DNA of 64,000 nt from Colletes latitarsis (taxonomy: Eukaryota > Arthropoda > Insecta > Hymenoptera > Colletidae): assembly GCF_051014445.1 (NCBI RefSeq), contig NW_027488369.1, positions 15,022,001 through 15,086,000 on the forward strand, given 5' to 3'. The notes under the pieces were generated by a model, which worked only from the letters and a program-made list of their open reading frames with translations, made no database searches and was not told the DNA's origin. Within the stretch, counting starts at the first letter, position 1; each line of letters starts with the position of its first letter. Below are positions 7,586 to 13,900 of this stretch, in pieces. Position numbers and translations under genes: made by a program.

Positions 7586-10365
7586 CCCCCAGGACCTCCG
7601 TTCGCGGCGGGATCCTGGGCGATTGGGCGGCGGGGCTCGACCTCCGGGTATTGAACCGGGGGTCGGAGCACACATGCGTGCGGCGATATGGGGGGTCCAT
7701 CGTGGATGTTGGATTCGCGACCCCCAACGCCGTGCGCATGGTGTCGGGTTGGCACGTGGTCGCGGGGGCAGAGACACTCTCCGATCACCGGTACATCCGG
7801 ATGGAGGTCTCTGCCGCCGCGAGTGCATCCCGACACGGCCGCCTGCGTGGCACCCCACCACGCCGCTGGGCGCTTCGGCGCCTGGACAAGGACGCCCTGA
7901 TGGCAGCTGCCCTCGCTGCAACTTGGCCGCAGGGAGCGGCCGAGTTGCCGAGCATAGAGGAGGAGGTCGCCCGGCTCGGAGCATTGGTCGCGGGTATTTG
8001 CGACGCGGCGATGCCTTGGGTCGGGCGGGCTTCTCCTCGTCGGGCGGTGTACTGGTGGTCGGACGCGATCGCGGAGTTGCGAGTCGCGACTGTCCGCGCC
8101 CGACGCCAGTACACCCGCGCGCGCCGTCGTCAACGTACAGGCGACGGCGTGGCGCGAGCGAGGGCAGCTGATGACCTGTATGGAGCATACCGCGTGGCGC
8201 GGGTTGCTCTGCAGGTCGCCATCAAACGGGCCAAGACCCAGGCATGGAAGGAGCTCCTCCAGACCCTTGATGACGATCCATGGGGGCGCCCATATAAGGT
8301 GGTGCTGAATAAGCTCCGCCCGTGGGCGCCCCCCGTCACCGAGGGTCTTGACCCCCGGCTGCTGGAGGACGTGGTCAATACACTCTTCCCAATTGGGGAG
8401 AGGGGACCGCGTCCTCCGGCGGCGGCGGCTGTCCCAGTGGAGTGGACGGCCGAACTGGGGGTCACGCAGGAGGAGCTGGCAGCGGCCATCAGACGGCTCG
8501 GGGTTCGTAACACGGCCCCGGGTCCGGATGGTGTGCCCGGCCGGGTTTGGGTCTTGACCCAGGGCGTCCTTGGGGCCGACCTCAGGCGGTTGTTCGACCG
8601 CTGCCTGAGGGACGGGCGATTCCCCCCCAGTTGGAAGGTGGCGAGGATGGTCCTCCTCCGGAAGGAGGGTCGGCCCGCGGAGTCTCCCTCCGCATACCGG
8701 CCCATTTGTCTCCTCGACGAGGTGGGCAAGCTCTTCGAGCGTGTGATTGCTGCCCGCCTCGTCGAGCACCTGTCGCGGGGTGATCCGGGTCTGACCGACT
8801 GCCAGTTCGGTTTCCGGGGGGGCCGATCGACTATCGACGCGATAGGTCGTGTGAGGGCCCTCTCGGAGGCGGCCGTCTCCCGGGGAGGGGTGGCATTGGC
8901 AATATCCTTGGATATTGCCAATGCCTTTAACACCCTCCCCTGGGAAGAGATAAGGAGGGGACTCGAATATCATCGAGTCCCCCCTTGTCTCAGGGCGGTC
9001 GTCGGGGATTATCTCCGCGGCAGGTGGATCGAGTATCCGGGCCGGGATGGTGATATGCGGAGGGAGGTGTACTGCGGTGTTCCGCAGGGGTCGGTCCTCG
9101 GGCCACTCCTGTGGAACATCGCGTACGACTCGGTGTTGCGGGCCGGCCTCCCCGACGGCGTCAGCACGGTGTGTTATGCGGATGACACACTGGTGCTGGC
9201 CGTCGGGGCGCACTGGGGGAGCGCCATGCGTCGCGCGGAGGAGGGGTCGCAACGTGTCGTCGACCGGATCAGGGGGATGGGGATGACGGTGGCGGTCCAT
9301 AAGACCGAGGTGATTGCGTTTCATTCACCTCGGCAGGATCCGCCACCCCCTCTGATTTGGGTGGGTGGGGCTGACATCGAGGTGAAGCCCCAGATCAGGT
9401 ATCTAGGGCTGATCCTCGATAGCCACTGGCGTTTCGAGAAGCATTTCCGCTGCCTGGTCCCCCGGTTGGAAAGGATGGTTGCGGCTCTGGGCCGGATCCT
9501 GCCCAACCTGGGGGGCCCGGCGGGCCGAGTTCGTCGCCTCTATGTGGCAATGGTCCAGTCGGTGGCCCTATACGGGGCCCCCGTCTGGGCGGACGACCTG
9601 GCTGCCTCCCGGCGCAGCATGACTATGCTGCGTCGGGTGCAGAGGCGCATGGCGCTCAGGGTCGTCCGCGGGTATCGGACCATGTCACATGAGGCGGCGA
9701 CGGTTCTAGCGGGGATGCCGCCCATGGACCTGCTCGCGCGGTCGCACGCGGTGATGTACCGGCACCGCGTCGACCGTCGCGCGGGGGTGGGGGCGGTCCC
9801 GGGCGGGCAGGAACCTGCTTGGGGCGATTTGAAGCGCCAGGCCCGGCAGTCCGTGTTGCTCGCGTGGCAGGAGCGGCTGGCTCTGCCAACCGCGGGGCAC
9901 CGGACTGTCGGGGCGGTTCGGCCACTCCTGAAGGAGTGGCTGGACAGAGGCCATGGCAGCCTCACCTACCGGATGGCACAGGTATTTTCCGGGCATGGCA
10001 GCTTCGGAAGATACCTGTGCCGGATAGGGAAGGAGCCGACGGCGCGTTGCTGCCACTGCGACGCTGAGCAGGACACGGCGGATCATACCCTGGAGGTATG
10101 CCCCGCGTGGGAGGGGGAGCGCCGTGTCCTGGTCGGCGTCGTCGGGCGGGATGTCTCGCTGCCGGGCGTGGTGCGCGCCATGCTCGGCAGCGAGGAGAAG
10201 TGGAGGGCCGTGGCCTCCTTCTGCGAGAACGTAATGTTGCAGAAGGAGGCCGCGGGGAGGGAGCGCGAGCTTCAGCGGCGCGCTGAAGCTCGCGCCCGTG
10301 CGGTGGCCCGAGGTCGTCGCCCGGTCGCGAGGCGTCGCGGGCGGCCGCCTCGGCGTGGCGGATGA
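7586..10365 (+). CDS. ORF2 polyprotein, 5'-partial: endonuclease remnant, reverse transcriptase, zinc knuckle
   Basis: About 926 residues remain; family ORF2 proteins are usually around 1000 or more. The first ~75 residues are the end of an APE-type endonuclease, ending in the catalytic SDH (7780-7788); its other catalytic residues are lost. The reverse transcriptase follows: NTAPGPDGVPG (8509-8541), SYRPICLLDEVGKLFERV, QFGFRGGRSTIDAIGRV, motif A LDIANAF with its Asp at 8911-8913, GVPQGSVLGPLLWN, YADD at 9175-9186, then a thumb region with IRYLGLILD. A CX2CX8HX4C knuckle spans 10048-10101, and the protein ends in an Arg-rich tail at TGA 10363-10365. It would copy element RNA at a nicked chromosomal site. 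There is no native start: the frame is simply open leftward into satellite as far as a TTG at 7483, with no ATG before 7738. Without its endonuclease the copy is probably not autonomous. R1-clade assignment rests on LDIANAFNTLPW, the knuckle and the C-terminal CPAWEGERR region, from memory of the family. Confidence 0.93.
7918..7948 (+). repeat. Inverted repeat in RT ORF (13-bp stem, 5-nt loop)
   Basis: Arms 7918-7930 (gcaacttggccgc) and 7936-7948 (gcggccgagttgc) pair over all 13 positions if one G:U is allowed. Confidence 0.8.
8048..8113 (+). repeat. Inverted repeat in RT ORF (14 pairs, one bulge)
   Basis: Arms 8048-8062 (tgtactggtggtcgg) and 8100-8113 (ccgacgccagtaca) pair with one G:U and one bulged G, closing a GC-rich internal region. 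Confidence 0.7.
8282..8333 (+). repeat. Inverted repeat in RT ORF (perfect 11-bp stem)
   Basis: gggggcgccca at 8282-8292 is exactly complementary to tgggcgccccc at 8323-8333. Confidence 0.75.
8362..8419 (+). repeat. Two-part hairpin in RT ORF (14 + 8 pairs)
   Basis: Outer arms 8362-8375 (ctggaggacgtggt) and 8406-8419 (accgcgtcctccgg) pair over 14 positions with two G:U. Inside them ctcttccc (8383-8390) pairs with ggggagag (8395-8402) with one G:U around an AATT loop. All departures from perfect complementarity are wobble pairs. Confidence 0.78.
8580..8610 (+). repeat. Inverted repeat in RT ORF (8 + 3 pairs)
   Basis: cctcaggc (8580-8587) pairs exactly with gcctgagg (8603-8610), and inside it ggt (8588-8590) pairs with acc (8597-8599) around tgttcg. 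Confidence 0.65.
8713..8766 (+). repeat. Inverted repeat in RT ORF (15-bp stem with nested hairpin)
   Basis: ctcgacgaggtgggc (8713-8727) pairs with gcccgcctcgtcgag (8752-8766) over 15 positions with a single G:U. The enclosed segment contains a further small hairpin, gctc-ttc-gagc. Confidence 0.8.
8882..8940 (+). repeat. Perfect 16-bp inverted repeat over RT motif A
   Basis: ggcattggcaatatcc (8892-8907) and ggatattgccaatgcc (8910-8925) are exact reverse complements separated by only TT. Beyond a short internal loop, ggggaggg (8882-8889) and ccctcccc (8933-8940) add eight more pairs. The right arm encodes the catalytic LDIANA box, with the Asp codon at 8911-8913. This is the tightest palindrome in the window. 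Confidence 0.93.
8947..8991 (+). repeat. Inverted repeat directly after motif A (19 pairs, one bulge)
   Basis: ggggactcga (8957-8966) pairs exactly with tcgagtcccc (8973-8982) around a 6-nt loop. After one bulged A the stem continues with aagg/cctt and gagat/gtctc (one G:U). It starts 7 bases after the motif A hairpin ends. Confidence 0.85.
9150..9208 (+). repeat. Stem whose loop encodes the YADD active site
   Basis: ccccgacggc (9150-9159) pairs exactly with gccgtcgggg (9199-9208). cagcac (9162-9167) pairs with gtgctg (9193-9198) after a 2-nt bulge, and gtgtgt (9169-9174) pairs with acacac (9185-9190). That makes 22 Watson-Crick pairs. The 10-nt loop 9175-9184 is the Tyr, Ala and Asp codons plus one base of the catalytic YADD box. 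Confidence 0.88.
9288..9347 (+). repeat. Two-part hairpin in RT ORF
   Basis: The inner stem ccgaggtga (9305-9313) / tcacctcgg (9325-9333) is a perfect 9 bp. The outer stem ggtggcggtcc (9288-9298) / ggatccgccacc (9336-9347) pairs with one bulged A. Confidence 0.75.
9613..9632 (+). repeat. Perfect 8-bp hairpin in ORF
   Basis: cgcagcat (9613-9620) and atgctgcg (9625-9632) are exact complements around GACT, with partial pairing continuing outward. Confidence 0.7.
9842..9912 (+). repeat. Long-range inverted repeat in ORF (12 pairs)
   Basis: cccggcagtccg (9842-9853) pairs with cggactgtcggg (9901-9912) with one G:U. Further short complementary pieces (ggcag with ctgcc) lie inside. Confidence 0.65.
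9921..9940 (+). repeat. Perfect 9-bp hairpin in ORF
   Basis: gccactcct (9921-9929) and aggagtggc (9932-9940) are exact complements around a 2-nt GA loop. Confidence 0.8.
9976..10020 (+). repeat. 16-pair inverted repeat just before the zinc knuckle
   Basis: gcacaggtattttccg (9976-9991) pairs with cggaagatacctgtgc (10005-10020) over all 16 positions with a single G:U. The loop is 13 nt. The stem lies 27 bases upstream of the first Cys codon of the CX2CX8HX4C knuckle. Confidence 0.87.
10263..10295 (+). repeat. Perfect 15-bp inverted repeat near the ORF end
   Basis: gcgcgagcttcagcg (10263-10277) and cgctgaagctcgcgc (10281-10295) are exact reverse complements around a 3-nt loop. They lie in the region encoding the Glu/Arg-rich C-terminal helix-like tail (ERELQRRAEARARA). 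Confidence 0.92.
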
Positions 10366-10373
10366 CCTAGGCT

Positions 10374-10404
10374 GGGAGGGGGGTCCTGAGGGGACCCTCC
10401 TCCC
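10374..10404 (+). repeat. 3' UTR hairpin 1
   Basis: gggaggggggtcc (10374-10386) against 10391-10404 (gggaccctcctccc): 13 pairs with one G:U. Confidence 0.75.
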
Positions 10405-10419
10405 GCCAGGCGGCGCCGG

Positions 10420-10464
10420 GTCGGACCGGTTAGGGGTAGGAGTGCCTCCCCCTACCGGTCCGAC
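10420..10464 (+). repeat. 3' UTR hairpin 2
   Basis: gtcggaccggt (10420-10430) pairs exactly with accggtccgac (10454-10464). After one bulged T, agggg (10432-10436) pairs with cccct (10449-10453), giving 16 pairs. Confidence 0.85.
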
Positions 10465-10477
10465 GCAAGGGGAGGCA

Positions 10478-10521
10478 CCCTCGGCGGTCTGGTGCGGCCA
10501 TGAACGCCCGGCCGCCGAGGG
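10478..10521 (+). repeat. 3' UTR hairpin 3
   Basis: ccctcggcggt (10478-10488) pairs with gccgccgaggg (10511-10521): 11 pairs, the last a G:U. Confidence 0.75.
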
Positions 10522-10538
10522 GTGGAAACGGGGTCGCG

Positions 10539-10568
10539 GGCGGTTGCGAGTTGGGGCTCGCAGCCGCC
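10539..10568 (+). repeat. 3' UTR hairpin 4
   Basis: ggcggttgcgag (10539-10550) pairs with ctcgcagccgcc (10557-10568): 12 pairs with one G:U, loop ttgggg. Confidence 0.8.
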
Positions 10569-10590
10569 ACTAAACGCGGCCCCGGGACGG

Positions 10591-10627
10591 ATAGCGGCGG
10601 GATGGAGTGGCCCCGTCCCGCCGCTAT
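10591..10627 (+). repeat. 3' UTR hairpin 5 (perfect 12 bp)
   Basis: atagcggcggga (10591-10602) and tcccgccgctat (10616-10627) are exact reverse complements. Confidence 0.87.
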
Positions 10628-10693
10628 GAGGCAGTGTGTCTACTGGGGGGACCGATTTTCCCCCCGGGGGATGGGCGCGAAAGCGCGGGCACG

Positions 10694-10739
10694 GGGAGGA
10701 TACCGGATGAATGCTTCGAGCGATTCCCGGTATCCTCCC
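10694..10739 (+). repeat. 3' UTR hairpin 6 (perfect 13 bp)
   Basis: gggaggataccgg (10694-10706) and ccggtatcctccc (10727-10739) are exact reverse complements around a 20-nt loop. Confidence 0.88.
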
Positions 10740-10773
10740 AAAGCGTGCCGAAGGGTCACCGTGGGGTTTTTAG

Positions 10774-10819
10774 TGGGTAGGTCCCGCGCCTGTCGTTGTA
10801 CGGGCGCGGGGAATCCCAC
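10774..10819 (+). repeat. 3' UTR hairpin 7
   Basis: cccgcgcctgt (10783-10793) pairs with acgggcgcggg (10800-10810) with one G:U. Outer gtggg (10774-10778) pairs with cccac (10815-10819). Confidence 0.8.
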
Positions 10820-10823
10820 ACAC

Positions 10824-10855
10824 CCCTCCCACCTCTCCCCAAGGAGGTGGGAGGG
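10824..10855 (+). repeat. 3' UTR hairpin 8 (perfect 12 bp)
   Basis: ccctcccacctc (10824-10835) and gaggtgggaggg (10844-10855) are exact reverse complements around 8 nt. It ends 24 bases before the poly(A) and resembles a 3'-terminal recognition stem. Confidence 0.88.
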
Positions 10856-10879
10856 AGTCTTTCGAAGATTTTCCCCACG

Positions 10880-10899
10880 AAAAAAAAAAAAAAAAAAAA
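10880..10899 (+). other. Poly(A) tail of the LINE
   Basis: Twenty uninterrupted As separate the 3' UTR from the right target-site duplication. Up to three of them could belong to the target, because the empty site reads gcgaaagtacg. No clear AATAAA signal precedes it. Confidence 0.95.
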
Positions 10900-10912
10900 G
10901 TACGAGCCACAT
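10900..10912 (+). repeat. Right target-site duplication of the LINE
   Basis: gtacgagccacat repeats 7573-7585 exactly, and satellite resumes in phase with gagggcaaatcccagacc. On the bottom strand the target gives a 3' end of GTAC followed by TTT, which could anneal to the poly(A) and prime reverse transcription. Confidence 0.93.
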
Positions 10913-13900
10913 GAGGGCAAATCCCAGACCTAACCGAGACATAACCGGCGTTATCCTCCAAAATATTAATTGCAGCCAGGTTTAATTAACTGTTTCAGTG
11001 TGGTACCACATTCCTACCTGATCCAAATCAGAAAAAGCCGAGGATCTGGCCAACAAGTATGCGAAAAATGCGAAAGTACGAGCCAGATGAGGGCAAATCC
11101 CAGACCTAACCGAGACATAACCGGCGTTATCCTCTAAAATATTAATCGCAACCAGGTTTATTTGACTGTTTCGGTGTGGTAACGCATTACTGCGTGATCC
11201 AAACCAGATAAAGCCCAGGATCTGACCAACAAGTATCAGAAAAATGCGAAAGTTCGAGCCAGATGAGGGCAAATCCCAGACCTAACCGAGACATAACCGG
11301 CGTTATCCTCTAAAATATTAATCGCAACCAGGTTTATTTGACTGTTTCGGTGTGGTAACGCATTACTGCGTGATCCAAACCAGATAAAGCCCAGGATCTG
11401 GCCAACAAGTATCAGAAAAATGCGAAAGTTCGAGCCAGATGAGGGCAAATCCCAGACCTAACCGAGACATAACCGGCGTTATCCTCTAAAATATTAATCG
11501 CAACCAGGTATAAGTGACTGTTTCGGTGTGGTAACACATTACTACGAGATCCAAACCAGAAAAATCCCAGGATCGGGCCAACAAGGATGCGAGAAAGGCG
11601 AAAGTACGAGCCACATGAGGGAAAATCCCAGACCTAACCGAGACGTAACCGGCGTTATCCCCTAAAATATTAATCGCAACCAGGTTTAGTTGACTGTTTC
11701 AGTGTGGTAACACATTACTACGTGGTCCAAGCCAGAAAAAGGCCAGGATCTGACCAACAAGTATCAGAAAAATGCGAAAGTTCGAGCCAAATGAGGGCAA
11801 ATCCCAGACCTAACCGAGACATAACCGGCGTTATCCTCTAAAATATTAATCGCAACCAGGTTTAATTGACTGTTTCGGTGTGGTTCTGCATTACTACGTG
11901 ATCCAGACTAGAAAAAGGCCAGGATCTGGCCAACAAGTATGCGAAAAATGCGAAAGTATGAGCCAGATGATTGCAAATACCAGAACTAACCCAGACATAA
12001 CCAGCGTTATCCTCTAAAATATTAATCGCAACCAGGTTTAATTGACTGTTTCGGTGTGGTACTGCATTACTACGTGATGCAGACCAGAAAAAGGCCAGGA
12101 TCTGGCCAACAAGTATTGGCAAAATGCGAAAGTACGAGCCAGATGAGGGCAAATCCCAGACCAAACCGAGACATAACCGGTGTGATCCTGTAAAATATTA
12201 ATCGCAACCAGGTTTAATTGACTGTTTCGGTGTGGAACCACATTACTACGGTATCCAAACCAGAAAAAACTCAGGATCTGGCAGACAAGTATTCGAAAAA
12301 TGCGATAGTATGAGCCAGAGGAGGGCAAATACCAGACTTAACACAGACATAACCGGCGTTATCCTCTAAAATATTAAACGCAACCGGGTTTAATTGACTG
12401 TTTCCGTGTGGTAACGCATTACTGCGTGATCCAAACCAGATAAAGCCCAGGATCTGGCCAACAAGTATCAGAAAAATGCGAAAGTTCGAGCCAAATGAGG
12501 GCAAATCCCAGACCTAACCGAGACATAACCGGCGTTATCCTCTAAAATATTAATCGCAACCAGGTTTAATTGACTGTTTCGGTGTGGTTCTGCATTACTA
12601 CGGGATCCAAACCAGAAAAAACCCAGGATCTGGCCAACAACTATGAGAGAAACGCGAAAGTATGAGCCAGATGATTGCAAATACCAGAACTATCCCAGGC
12701 ATAACCAGCGTTATCCTCTAAAATATTATTCGCAACCAGGTTTAATTGACTGTTTCGGTGTGGTACCACATTACTACGTGGTCCAAGCCAGAAAAAGGCC
12801 AGGATCTGGCCAACAAGGATGAGAAAAATGCGAATATATGATCCAGATGATTGCAAATACCAGAACTAACCCTGACATAACCAGCGTTATCCTCTAAAAT
12901 ACGCATCGGAACATGCTTTTAATGACTGTTTCAGTGTGGTACCACATTACTACGTGATCCAAACCAGAAAAAGCCCAGGATCGGGCCAACAAGAATGCGA
13001 AAAATGCGAAAGTACGAGCCAGATGAGGGAAAATCCCAGACCTAACCGAGACGTAACCGGCGTTATCCCCTAAAATATTAATCGCAACCAGGTATAATTG
13101 ACTGTTTCGGTGTGGTACCGCATTGCTACGATGATCCAAACCAGAAAGAGGCCAGGATCTGGCCAACAAGTATGCGAAAAATGCGAAAGTATGAGCCAGA
13201 TGATTGCAAATACTTGCACTAACCCAGACATAGTCGGCGTTATCCTCTAAAATATTAATCGCAACCGGGTTTAATTGACTGTTTCCGTGTGGAACCACAT
13301 TACTACGGGATCCAAACCAGAAAAAACCCAGGATTTGGCCAACAACTATGAGAAAAACGCGAAAGTATGAGCCAGATGATTGCAAATACCAGAACTATCC
13401 CAGGCATAACCAGCGTTATCCTCTAAAATACGAATCGGAACATGCTTTTAATGACTGTCTCAGTGTGGTAACACATTACAACGTGATCCAAACCAGAAAC
13501 ATCCCAGGATCGGGCCAACAAGAATGCGAAAAATGCGAAAGTACGAACCAGATGAGGGAAAATCCCAGGCCTAACCGAGACGTAACCGGCGTTATCCCCT
13601 AAAATATTAATCACAACCAGGTTTATTTGACTGTTTCAGTGTGGTAACACATTACTACGTGATCCAAACCAGAGAAAACCCAGGATCTGGCCAACAGGTA
13701 TGCGAAAAATGCGAAAGTATGAGCCAGATGATTGCAAATACTAGCACTAACCCAGACACAGTCGGCGTTATCCTCTAAAATATTAATCGCAACCGGGTTT
13801 AATTGACTGTTTCCGTGTGGAACCACATTACTACGGGATCCAAACCAGAAAAAACCCAGGATCTGGCCAACAACTATGAGAAAAACGCGAAAGTATGAGC

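Larger units (their letters stand above)
10366..10879 (+). other. 3' UTR of the LINE, tiled by hairpins
   Basis: Non-coding region between the ORF stop and the poly(A). It contains eight successive local inverted repeats that leave little unpaired sequence: 10374-10404, 10420-10464, 10478-10521, 10539-10568, 10591-10627, 10694-10739, 10774-10819 and 10824-10855. Three of them have perfect stems of 12-13 bp. In other LINEs the 3' UTR RNA is the part the reverse transcriptase recognises, so these stems may be the recognition element. The short open frames across it have no coding character. Confidence 0.88.
7586..10899 (+). mobile_element. 5'-truncated R1-clade non-LTR retrotransposon
   Basis: A GC-rich, non-repetitive 3.3-kb segment sits inside AT-richer satellite. 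It has the hallmarks of target-primed reverse transcription: a matching duplication on both sides (7573-7585 and 10900-10912), a 20-A tail at the 3' end, and an abrupt 5' truncation. What remains is the last part of the endonuclease, the whole reverse transcriptase, the C-terminal zinc knuckle and the 3' UTR. The gag-like ORF1, the 5' UTR and most of the endonuclease are missing. The reading frame has no stop or frameshift, so the insertion looks young. R1 itself makes 14-bp duplications in 28S rDNA and other R1-clade families target tandem repeats. Here the target is the satellite, but one insertion cannot show specificity. Confidence 0.95.

Noticed and set aside
7303..9324. A 673-codon open frame on the minus strand through the LINE
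   Set aside because: It is antisense to a clear reverse transcriptase with all motifs, and its Pro/Arg-rich composition is what high GC gives on the opposite strand. It also runs out into satellite.
10366..10573. Short + strand open frame after the ORF stop as a separate gene
   Set aside because: It lies in the hairpin-rich 3' UTR, has no recognisable domain, and its codons merely follow the inverted repeats.
7586..10899. A cellular telomerase or bacterial retron/group II intron reverse transcriptase
   Set aside because: The endonuclease SDH box, the LINE-type RT motifs, the C-terminal zinc knuckle, the poly(A) and the target-site duplication all fit a non-LTR retrotransposon.
12894..13385. 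Longer minus-strand open frames (150-167 residues) as possible genes
   Set aside because: They arise where a 1-bp insertion (cgatgatcc) shifts the frame between adjacent monomers. They are the same satellite text joined differently.
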